Source: WHSM01 sp050701635 (GTDB taxonomy: Bacteria > Actinomycetota > Actinomycetes > Mycobacteriales > Micromonosporaceae). From it: DNA of 8,282 bases. This document shows positions 1 to 5,284 of the stretch, one piece after another. The position numbers were made by a program, and so were the translations under genes. The notes below the pieces were generated by a model. That model was not told the DNA's origin. It made no database searches and worked only from the letters and a program-made list of their open reading frames with translations. The stretch's first letter is position 1; each line of letters opens with the position of its first letter. The stretch covers positions 1 through 8,282 of the forward strand of contig JBOGDF010000255.1 of NCBI GenBank assembly GCA_050701635.1, in the 5' to 3' direction.

Positions 1-521
1 GGCAGGGGCTGCTCACCGCGGTGGCCGGGGTGCTCGCCGTACACCGGCTGGAGGTGCTGGCGGCCGACGCCGCGGCGATCGGGGAGTACGCCGTGGTGGA
101 GTGCGTGGTGATCCCGCAGTACGGCACACCACCCGATCCCGAGCTGCTGGCCACCGAGCTGCGCCGCGCCGTCACCGGGCAGTTCCCGCTGGCCGAGCGG
201 GTCGGCGCCCGCGACCGTGCCCACCGCGGCGCTCCCGGGGCGGCGCCGCGCGTGGTGTGGCTGCAGGACGCGGCGAGCCACGGCACCGTGCTGGAGCTGC
301 GCGCCGCGGACTCGCCCGGGCTGCTCTACCGGGTGGCGCACGCGCTCGAGCAGGCCGGCGCGGCGGTACGCGCGGCCCGGATCTGCACCCTCGGCGCGGA
401 CGTGGTGGACAGCTTCTACCTCACCGGCGAGTACGCCGATCCCGCCGAGCGGGCCGCGGTGGAGTCGGCGGTGCTCGCCGCGAGCGGCTCGATCAGAGCC
501 GGTAGTCCAAGCCCGGCCTGA
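1..521 (+). CDS. glnD: PII nucleotidyltransferase GlnD, C-terminal part (5' end outside window)
   Basis: The frame is open from the window edge (first full codon at 3) to TGA at 519-521, giving 172 visible residues. They match the C-terminal end of GlnD, the bifunctional enzyme that modifies and demodifies the PII protein (GlnB/GlnK) according to glutamine level; in actinobacteria such as Streptomyces and Corynebacterium it adenylylates GlnK. Two ACT domains, the glutamine-sensing part, are visible. The first is cut by the window edge (QGLLTAVAGVLAVHRLEV, visible residues 1-18, then the GEYAVVECVV strand). The second lies at about 95-145 with the typical DSPGLLYRVAHAL helix (104-116) and the DSFYLTG strand (136-142). 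The nucleotidyltransferase and HD domains must lie upstream. The internal GTG at 21 is not a real start because ACT homology continues upstream of it. It converges on the minus-strand gene ending at 541, 19 bases away. Confidence 0.93.
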   Translation, partial: QGLLTAVAGVLAVHRLEVLAADAAAIGEYAVVECVVIPQYGTPPDPELLATELRRAVTGQFPLAERVGARDRAHRGAPGAAPRVVWLQDAASHGTVLELRAADSPGLLYRVAHALEQAGAAVRAARICTLGADVVDSFYLTGEYADPAERAAVESAVLAASGSIRAGSPSPA

Positions 522-540
522 CCTGCCGGTCGCCGCTCGG

Positions 541-1020
541 CTAGCCGCCGGCGGTGCCGCCGGTGGCGGCTTCCGCGGCGGGGCCGTTGGGCTCGATCTG
601 GCGGCGGAACAGCCGCATCAGGCACCAGTTCTCGGCGACCAGCAGCGCCACGTACGGGCCGTGGTGGTCGACGCTGTTCTCGCCGGCGAGCATCTCGCGC
701 TCCGCGGCGCGCAGCACCAGCCGCATCTCGTCCAGGTAGATCGAGTCCAGGAAGCAGGGCGGGTCGTCGGCGGCGATCAGGGCGCCGCCGATCTCCCACA
801 GCGCCCGCTCCACGTTGCCGGACAGGTAGAGGTTGCGGGCGGCCAGGATGTGCGAGTAGAGCCGGATCCACAGCGTGAAGTGGTTACGGTCGTCGAGCAC
901 TAGCGGCAGGATCCGCAGCCCGGTGTCGACGTCGACGTCCTCCGGGTGCAGGCCGCGGGCCACCACCTCCTGACAGATCGTCAGCGGGTCGCGTCCGGCC
1001 AGCAGCGCCCGGTGCCGCAT
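541..1020 (-). CDS. Conserved-looking hypothetical protein, coupled to amidohydrolase
   Basis: This is a 159-residue protein that I do not recognise. It starts at ATG 1020-1018, which overlaps the amidohydrolase stop by one base (TGATG), a strong sign of translational coupling; a longer reading of this frame from 1758 would only run antisense-free through the amidohydrolase in another frame, so the start at 1020 is preferred. The protein reads as mostly alpha-helical and soluble, with no signal peptide or membrane segment. Dense well-formed stretches include RNHFTLWIRLYSHILAARNL (residues 45-64), ERALWEIGGALIAADDPPCF (71-90) and YVALLVAENWCLMRLFRRQI (123-142). The last ~17 residues are a low-complexity Ala/Gly tail. 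Two Cys (89, 133) and a His pair (119-120) are present, but no known catalytic motif. Co-translation suggests that it acts with, or stabilises, the amidohydrolase; that is inference. The stop is TAG at 541-543. Confidence 0.75.
   Translation of the reverse strand: MRHRALLAGRDPLTICQEVVARGLHPEDVDVDTGLRILPLVLDDRNHFTLWIRLYSHILAARNLYLSGNVERALWEIGGALIAADDPPCFLDSIYLDEMRLVLRAAEREMLAGENSVDHHGPYVALLVAENWCLMRLFRRQIEPNGPAAEAATGGTAGG
544..570. terminator. GC-rich hairpin at convergent gene ends (weak terminator candidate)
   Basis: GCCGCC at 544-549 pairs with GGCGGC at 565-570, and pairing continues inward through a G-T wobble and one mismatch to a very small loop. It lies just inside the 3' end of the minus-strand gene, 23 bases beyond the glnD stop, so it could end transcription from both sides. 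There is no T tract, and the bases also encode a Gly/Thr/Ala-rich tail, so the symmetry may be accidental. Confidence 0.25.
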
Positions 1021-1889
1021 CAGGTCTCCGTCACCGGCAGCAACCGCAGCAGGTTGCCGCCCAGCAGGTCGGGCAGGTGATCGGTGCCCAGCCCGGCGAA
1101 GTGGGCGATGGTGATCAGCGTCTGCAGGGCGGAGTAGCTGCTGGCGTACGGGAGGTCGGAGCCGTACAGGACGCGGGCCGGGTCGACGCTGGAGAGCAGG
1201 GTGAACAGGTCGTAGACCCGTACCACCGAGGTCTCGAAATACACGTTGGGGTACGGCGCCAGCACCCGCAGCGCGTCCGGCATGTCGATGAAGGACGAGT
1301 GCCCCAGGATCAGCTTCAGCTCGCCGAACTCGGCCGCGAGCCCCGCCAGCTCGTCGGTGATCGCGTGCATCCCGAAGCCGGTGTGCAGCAGCACCGGCAG
1401 CCCGTCCGCGGCGGCCCGGGCGAACAGCGGCCGGGCGACCGACGACGCGAGCTCGAACTGCTGCGCCCGGGGGTGCAGCTTGATGCCGCGTTGGCCGCGC
1501 GCCCGGCAGCGCTCGTACTCGGCCTCCCACGGGCCGTTCGGGTTCAGCCGCAGGAACGGGATCAGCCGGTCCGGCGCCTTCCGGTACGCGGTCCAGATCC
1601 GGTCGTTCGGCACCCGGAAGTCCTCGCCCGCGTCCGGGTCGTCGAACGGGAAGATCACGGCGCCGCGGATGTGGTAGCGGTCCAGCTCGGTGAGCAGCTC
1701 GTCGAGGCTCAGCGCGTGCCCGTCGACGTCCTTGCCGATGTGAGCGTGCGCGTCCCACACCGGGCCGGTCTCGAACACGTCGCGGGTCAGCCGCCGCAGG
1801 TACTCGTACGAGTGCAGCGACATCCCCGCCTCGGGGACCATCGCGACCTCGAAGTAGCGCTCGTACGGAATCCGATCTTCCCGGCGCAC
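1020..1889 (-). CDS. Amidohydrolase-2 family metal-dependent hydrolase (TIM barrel)
   Basis: The 289-residue protein has the ordered metal and catalytic signature of the amidohydrolase superfamily, amidohydrolase_2 branch (Pfam PF04909 type). It shows D46-A-H48-A-H50 at the end of barrel strand 1, K137 in GIKLHP (with H139), H169 in LLHTG, H197 in LGHSSF and D245 in YGSDLPY. This family hydrolyses or decarboxylates small aromatic or lactone/amide substrates with one or two divalent metals; the substrate cannot be read from the sequence. It has no signal peptide, so it is probably cytoplasmic, and the length is normal for a compact member. The chosen start is GTG at 1889-1887. An ATG at 1897-1895 is in a different frame. 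An internal Met at residue 17 (VAMVPEAG) is an alternative start. The gene is first in a two-gene minus-strand unit with the hypothetical gene at 541-1020, and a strong hairpin upstream separates it from the M14 peptidase gene. Confidence 0.92.
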   Translation of the reverse strand: MRREDRIPYERYFEVAMVPEAGMSLHSYEYLRRLTRDVFETGPVWDAHAHIGKDVDGHALSLDELLTELDRYHIRGAVIFPFDDPDAGEDFRVPNDRIWTAYRKAPDRLIPFLRLNPNGPWEAEYERCRARGQRGIKLHPRAQQFELASSVARPLFARAAADGLPVLLHTGFGMHAITDELAGLAAEFGELKLILGHSSFIDMPDALRVLAPYPNVYFETSVVRVYDLFTLLSSVDPARVLYGSDLPYASSYSALQTLITIAHFAGLGTDHLPDLLGGNLLRLLPVTET

Positions 1890-1924
1890 CCGGCCATTAT
1901 CCCTGTACCCGGGGCCGGCATCAC
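1890..1924 (-). promoter_or_regulatory. Candidate promoter / leaderless start for the amidohydrolase pair
   Basis: On the minus strand the hexamer GATAAT (1901-1896) ends six bases before the GTG start at 1889, the spacing at which a sigma-70-like -10 box would give a leaderless mRNA starting at or near the GTG. A -35 position 17 bases upstream (1924-1919) reads GTGATG, a poor match to TTGACA. The same bases contain AGGGA (1903-1899), which could instead act as a Shine-Dalgarno sequence 9 bases before the GTG, so promoter and RBS readings compete. Confidence 0.35.
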
Positions 1925-1925
1925 G

Positions 1926-1967
1926 CGATGAGGCCCTTCCCGCCGTGTCGCGGGAAGGGCCTCATCG
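1926..1967 (-). terminator. Perfect 18-bp stem-loop downstream of the M14 peptidase gene
   Basis: Positions 1926-1943 and 1950-1967 are perfect reverse complements (18 bp), separated by a 6-base loop CGTGTC. The stem lies 19 bases after the M14 TAG (1989-1987) in the direction of minus-strand transcription and 36 bases before the amidohydrolase start. Placement and length fit a rho-independent terminator. There is no T-rich tract after the stem on the minus strand, as is common for actinobacterial terminators. It insulates the peptidase gene from the amidohydrolase pair. Confidence 0.85.
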
Positions 1968-1986
1968 TCTGTCGCCGGTACGGGTA

Positions 1987-4900
1987 CTAGCCGAGCAGGT
2001 GCTGCATGGACCGCTTGACGAAGCTGGTGCGCTGCGCCGCGGAGCTCAGCCCCTCGATACCGAATCCGACGTAGACGGTGTCCTCGGTGACCACCCCGGC
2101 GCCCTCTTCGAACGCCGCGGTGGAGCGGACCCAGTCGTTGCCGTTACCCGGCGAGCCGGCCGGGGCACCGGGCACTGCCCAGCCGCCCAGGTCGGTCTCG
2201 AACGAGGTTTCGGCCACCGCAGCGCCGTCCACGAGCACCGTGGTGTCGTCGACGAACGAGCCCAGCTTCAGGGTGCCCCAGTCGGTGGCGTACGAGATCG
2301 AGACCTCGACCTGCTTGCCGGCGTACGCCGACAGGTCGATCGACCACTTCTGCCAGCCGCCGGAGTTGCCCGTGGCCGCGTGCCACGCGCCGGTGGTGCC
2401 GGTCGGTGCGCAGTCCGCGTTCATGTAGTGACCCAGGTGCGGGTGGATGGCGTCCACCCAGCCGGACTGGCAGCTGTCGCCGGTGCCCTGGCCGGTGTGG
2501 CCGTTGGCGTCCGGCAGCGTGGTCCAGTCGTCCTGACCGACGGTGTGCGCCTCGACGAACTGGTAGTCCCAGTCGGTCTCCAGGTCGTACGAGGTCCAGA
2601 ACTCCAGCGTGCCGCTGGTAGCTCCGGTCAGGTCGATGGTGCGGGTGGTCCGCTTGTACGCCTTGTCAGCCGACTGGCTGTTCAGGTAGTACGAGCCGGT
2701 GCGGGGGTCGTACGGGGCGCCGCCCGGACGGTCCCAGGCCACCGGTGCCGAGCTCGCGAACTGCGGGAACTGCGCCGGCGGCAGGAAGCTCGACGTGGTC
2801 AGGAACGACGCCGTGTGCCCCTGGTTCTGTGCCGAGTCGGCGCCGTTGAAGGTGCCTTCGAAGCCGGCGAAGGCTCCGTCGCCGCCCTTCACCGGGTACG
2901 GGTTGCCTTCGCTGTCCGTACCACCGTCGGAGACGTACGTGTACGCGCCGAGGTAGTAGGCCTGGAAGTCGTTGAACAACGGCAGACACGGGTACGTGTC
3001 CGGCGTGGTGCACGACGGCGGCTCGTACGGGTTGTAGTCGTACACCCCGTCCGCACCGGAGGCGAAGCCGTTGAACTGGCCCGCCGCGAGCACCTTGCCA
3101 CCCTCGTTCAGGTAGTCCCGGACCGAGAGCTCGATGTCCAGCGCGTTCTTCGCCGCGGTGCCGGCGCCTTGGCCCACGTTGCGCGGGATGACGTCGTCGC
3201 CGGTCTCCCAGACCACCGCGTCGTAGTGCGAGAGCACGCCGAGGTGGTGCGGCACGGTGCGGTTGTTCAGGTCCACGTCGTACACGTCGGAGCTGTAGCC
3301 GGCGCCGGTGAGCGCGTCGGCGTAGTACGACACGTACTTGGCCTGGGTGGCGCCCTGGGCCGGGCTGACCCCGGTGACGTCTTCAGCCGCGAGGATCAGC
3401 ACGTCGCCACCGGTGTCGCCGGCGACCTGGTACGTGAAGTGCTCGCTGCTGACCGCGCCCTTACCCCGCTTCAACGCCGAGAACCAGACCTCGACGGTGT
3501 CGCCGGACTTGGCGCCCTTGACGGCGCCGCGGTATTCGGCGAAGTAGACGTCGTTGTGGTCGCCGTACTTCTCACCGCCGGCGAACTCCTTGACCGCGGC
3601 GGACTTGGTGGCGCCACCGTTGATCTTGTAGTTGACCTTCTTCTCCAGCAGTGCCCGGCGGGCGTTGACCGCCACCGGCTGTGCGGAGGTGCCGCTGTGC
3701 GAGACCGAGAACTTGTCCACCACGAACTCCGGCGTGGTGCCACCGGCGCCCTCCGGGCTGTCCGGGTGGTGGGTCGCCTTGGCGACGTTGTGCGCGAACT
3801 CGATGTTCTTCTCGTACTCGGCCTGGATCAGCTCTTCGTCCTCGGGGAAGTTGAAAACGCTGGCGCAGTCCTCGGGGAGCCACTCGTCGTCCGGGTCGGA
3901 CGCGCTGATGGTCTGGCAGGTGGACATCTCCGGGGTGAAGGCGAGCGTGCCGTACGCGTGGTGCAGGTGCTCGGTGGTCTCGCCGTTGGTGGTGTAGAGC
4001 TCGGCCGACAGGTCCGGGTCGTAGCCCGGTACGCCCGGGTGCTCGTCGTCGCCGGCGAGCGCCTCGTACACGATGTCGTCGGGCTGCGGGGTGCTGACCT
4101 GCCAGCCGGTGCCGTACAGCAGCAGCTCGGCCGCCGAGTGGTAGTTGATCACGTACTCGAAGCGCAGCCGCTTGGCGAGGCCGTCCAGGGCGCGGGTCTC
4201 CGGCTCGGAGGCCGGCTTGGTGCCGCGGTACGTCTCACTCGCCGGTTCGGGCGAGGAGCCCTCGTTGTCGTACCCCCACTTGGTGGGGAAGTTGCGGTTG
4301 GGGTCGACACCGTCGCCCGGCGTGATCTGGCCGTCGCCGTTGTTGTCGCGGGTGTTCTTACGCCACAGCCGGTTGCCCTCGGTGAAGGTGAAGTCGTACC
4401 CGTCCGGGTTCATCACCGGGATGAACCACAGCTCGGTGGTCTTCACCAGCTCGGTGGTCTGCGGGTCGCTGCCGTACCCGGCGAGGGTGTCGTGCATCAG
4501 CCGCCGCACCATCTCCGGGGTGATCCACTCGCGGGCGTGCTGCGCCGCCAGGTAGAGCACCGCGGGACGGGTGCCGTCCGGCAGGGCGCGCGCGTTCTTG
4601 GTGACCTTCAGCGCGTAGATCGTCTGGCCGTTGACCGACTTGCCGATCGCCTCCAGCTTGGAGATGCCGGGGTAGTCGGCGGCGGCCTTCAGCAGCTCGT
4701 CGCGGATGCCGCCCGGCTCGCTGTAGGAGCGGTAGACCTTGGACGCGGCGACCGGACGGGCGTCCAGTCTCGCCGAGGCAGGCTCGCCGCGGACCTTCTT
4801 CACCGACATCTTGATGCCCTCGCTGGCGAGCTTCGCCGCCTGGAGGTCGGTGAGTACGATCTCGATCTTGGTACGTCCCTTGGAGCCTTTCGACTTCGCG

Positions 4901-5082
4901 GTGTCGTGCAGGTCGATGCCCGCCACTGCGGGGAGCTTGGCGACCTGTTCGGAGGTCAGCTCGCCGACGTACACCTCGAGTCCGTTGCTCGCGGTGGTCT
5001 GAGCCGATAGTGCGGGCGGGCCGATGAGTAGGCCCGCCACCAAGACGGCTGCCGAGGCAGCCGCCACGTAAAGGCGTCGCAT
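1987..5082 (-). CDS. Secreted M14 zinc carboxypeptidase, multidomain
   Basis: This is a 1031-residue secreted metallocarboxypeptidase that removes C-terminal residues from peptides outside the cell. The N-terminus has an Arg pair, a hydrophobic core (residues 5-20) and a likely cleavage site after ALSA (27), followed by a propeptide-like stretch to about 115. The M14 domain spans about 120-435. Its zinc ligands are H182 and E185 (QHAREW) and H315 (VINYHS). Substrate residues are R241 (LWRKNTR) and N262-R263 (DPNRNF), and the general base is E385 (AFTPEMS), so the active site is complete. A dockerin/EF-hand-like loop sits at 246-257. A linker and beta-sandwich follow (about 450-555), then a GATase-like alpha/beta domain (about 558-680, beginning DVLILAAEDVTGVSP), then a C-terminal MAM/M6-like beta-sandwich region (about 780-1000). 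Six Cys form three close pairs (389/406, 691/699, 871/891), which fits disulfides. Start ATG 5082-5080 has a strong RBS 8 bases upstream. It is transcribed alone, divergently from ffh. Confidence 0.96.
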   Translation of the reverse strand: MRRLYVAAASAAVLVAGLLIGPPALSAQTTASNGLEVYVGELTSEQVAKLPAVAGIDLHDTAKSKGSKGRTKIEIVLTDLQAAKLASEGIKMSVKKVRGEPASARLDARPVAASKVYRSYSEPGGIRDELLKAAADYPGISKLEAIGKSVNGQTIYALKVTKNARALPDGTRPAVLYLAAQHAREWITPEMVRRLMHDTLAGYGSDPQTTELVKTTELWFIPVMNPDGYDFTFTEGNRLWRKNTRDNNGDGQITPGDGVDPNRNFPTKWGYDNEGSSPEPASETYRGTKPASEPETRALDGLAKRLRFEYVINYHSAAELLLYGTGWQVSTPQPDDIVYEALAGDDEHPGVPGYDPDLSAELYTTNGETTEHLHHAYGTLAFTPEMSTCQTISASDPDDEWLPEDCASVFNFPEDEELIQAEYEKNIEFAHNVAKATHHPDSPEGAGGTTPEFVVDKFSVSHSGTSAQPVAVNARRALLEKKVNYKINGGATKSAAVKEFAGGEKYGDHNDVYFAEYRGAVKGAKSGDTVEVWFSALKRGKGAVSSEHFTYQVAGDTGGDVLILAAEDVTGVSPAQGATQAKYVSYYADALTGAGYSSDVYDVDLNNRTVPHHLGVLSHYDAVVWETGDDVIPRNVGQGAGTAAKNALDIELSVRDYLNEGGKVLAAGQFNGFASGADGVYDYNPYEPPSCTTPDTYPCLPLFNDFQAYYLGAYTYVSDGGTDSEGNPYPVKGGDGAFAGFEGTFNGADSAQNQGHTASFLTTSSFLPPAQFPQFASSAPVAWDRPGGAPYDPRTGSYYLNSQSADKAYKRTTRTIDLTGATSGTLEFWTSYDLETDWDYQFVEAHTVGQDDWTTLPDANGHTGQGTGDSCQSGWVDAIHPHLGHYMNADCAPTGTTGAWHAATGNSGGWQKWSIDLSAYAGKQVEVSISYATDWGTLKLGSFVDDTTVLVDGAAVAETSFETDLGGWAVPGAPAGSPGNGNDWVRSTAAFEEGAGVVTEDTVYVGFGIEGLSSAAQRTSFVKRSMQHLLG

Positions 5083-5090
5083 GAGGGTGT

Positions 5091-5095
5091 CTCCT
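5091..5095 (-). promoter_or_regulatory. Shine-Dalgarno of the M14 peptidase gene
   Basis: AGGAG on the minus strand (5095-5091, within CCTAGGAGAC) lies 8 bases before ATG 5082. This is near-ideal spacing, and it fixes the start at 5082, just before the signal-peptide Arg pair, over alternatives further upstream. Confidence 0.85.
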
Positions 5096-5109
5096 AGGTT
5101 GCACTAGGT
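5094..5109 (-). repeat. Tandem ACCTAG direct repeat overlapping the peptidase RBS
   Basis: ACCTAG occurs twice on the minus strand (5109-5104 and 5099-5094), one helical turn apart (10-base period). The second copy overlaps the Shine-Dalgarno (ACCTAGGAG). The position just downstream of the predicted start site could suit a repressor or a translational control site, but the repeats are short and could be chance. Confidence 0.3.
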
Positions 5110-5120
5110 GGTGTGCCGTG

Positions 5121-5149
5121 AGCATTGGTGATCGCTCTCACACTGTCAA
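5121..5149 (-). promoter_or_regulatory. Sigma-70-like promoter of the M14 peptidase gene
   Basis: The minus strand carries a perfect TTGACA -35 box (5149-5144). A 17-base spacer later, AATGCT (5126-5121) is an imperfect -10 that keeps A2, T3 and the final T. Transcription would begin near 5114, giving a leader of about 30 bases that contains the Shine-Dalgarno. The -35 is exact, the spacing canonical and the gene orientation correct; the -10 is weak. Confidence 0.5.
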
Positions 5150-5175
5150 TGGGCCATTAAGGCACGGAGCAGGTG

Positions 5176-5207
5176 ACAGGGATAACCCCCGGCGTTCCCG
5201 TTACTCT
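5176..5207 (+). promoter_or_regulatory. Weak promoter candidates for ffh
   Basis: Upstream of ffh, TACTCT (5202-5207) has the TAnnnT form of an actinobacterial -10 box, but no convincing -35 lies 17-18 bases before it. GGGATAAC (5179-5186) is another -10-like word. Either would leave a leader of about 70-95 bases before the GTG at 5285. No other gene lies between the divergent peptidase gene and ffh, so a promoter must exist in 5083-5284; which of these words is used is uncertain. Confidence 0.25.
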
Positions 5208-5269
5208 TGGCGGGCAGGTGCGGCATTTTGCGGAGTACGTGGGTCGCGCCATTCCAGCCCCGAACGAGC

Positions 5270-5274
5270 GAGGA
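5270..5274 (+). promoter_or_regulatory. Shine-Dalgarno of ffh
   Basis: GAGGA at 5270-5274 lies 10 bases before the GTG at 5285. It supports the GTG start, which gives the usual Ffh N-terminus (MFDTLTDRL). Confidence 0.7.
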
Positions 5275-5284
5275 CTGACGCGAC

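Noticed and set aside
541..1758. Extended 405-codon reading of the minus-strand hypothetical gene
   Set aside because: The upstream two thirds overlaps the amidohydrolase in another frame and is Arg/Ala/Pro-rich. The ATG at 1020 coupled to the amidohydrolase stop is the credible start.
1945..5010. Plus-strand open frame of 1021 codons opposite the M14 gene
   Set aside because: It is a mirror of the high-GC codon pattern of the peptidase gene. Its product is Val/Arg/Gly-rich without any domain, while the opposite strand has signal peptide, motifs and RBS.
4358..5125. Alternative minus-strand frame of 255 codons starting upstream of the M14 ATG
   Set aside because: It is a shifted shadow of the peptidase gene rich in Arg/His/Pro. 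It lacks an RBS and does not encode the signal peptide.
5176..5190. Resemblance of AGGGATAAC near ffh to part of a homing-endonuclease site
   Set aside because: Only about 9 bases match and there is no intron, intein or endonuclease gene nearby.
5083..5284. Possible SRP RNA gene or riboswitch upstream of ffh
   Set aside because: No SRP-type GGAA-tetraloop hairpin or known aptamer pattern is visible in this stretch.
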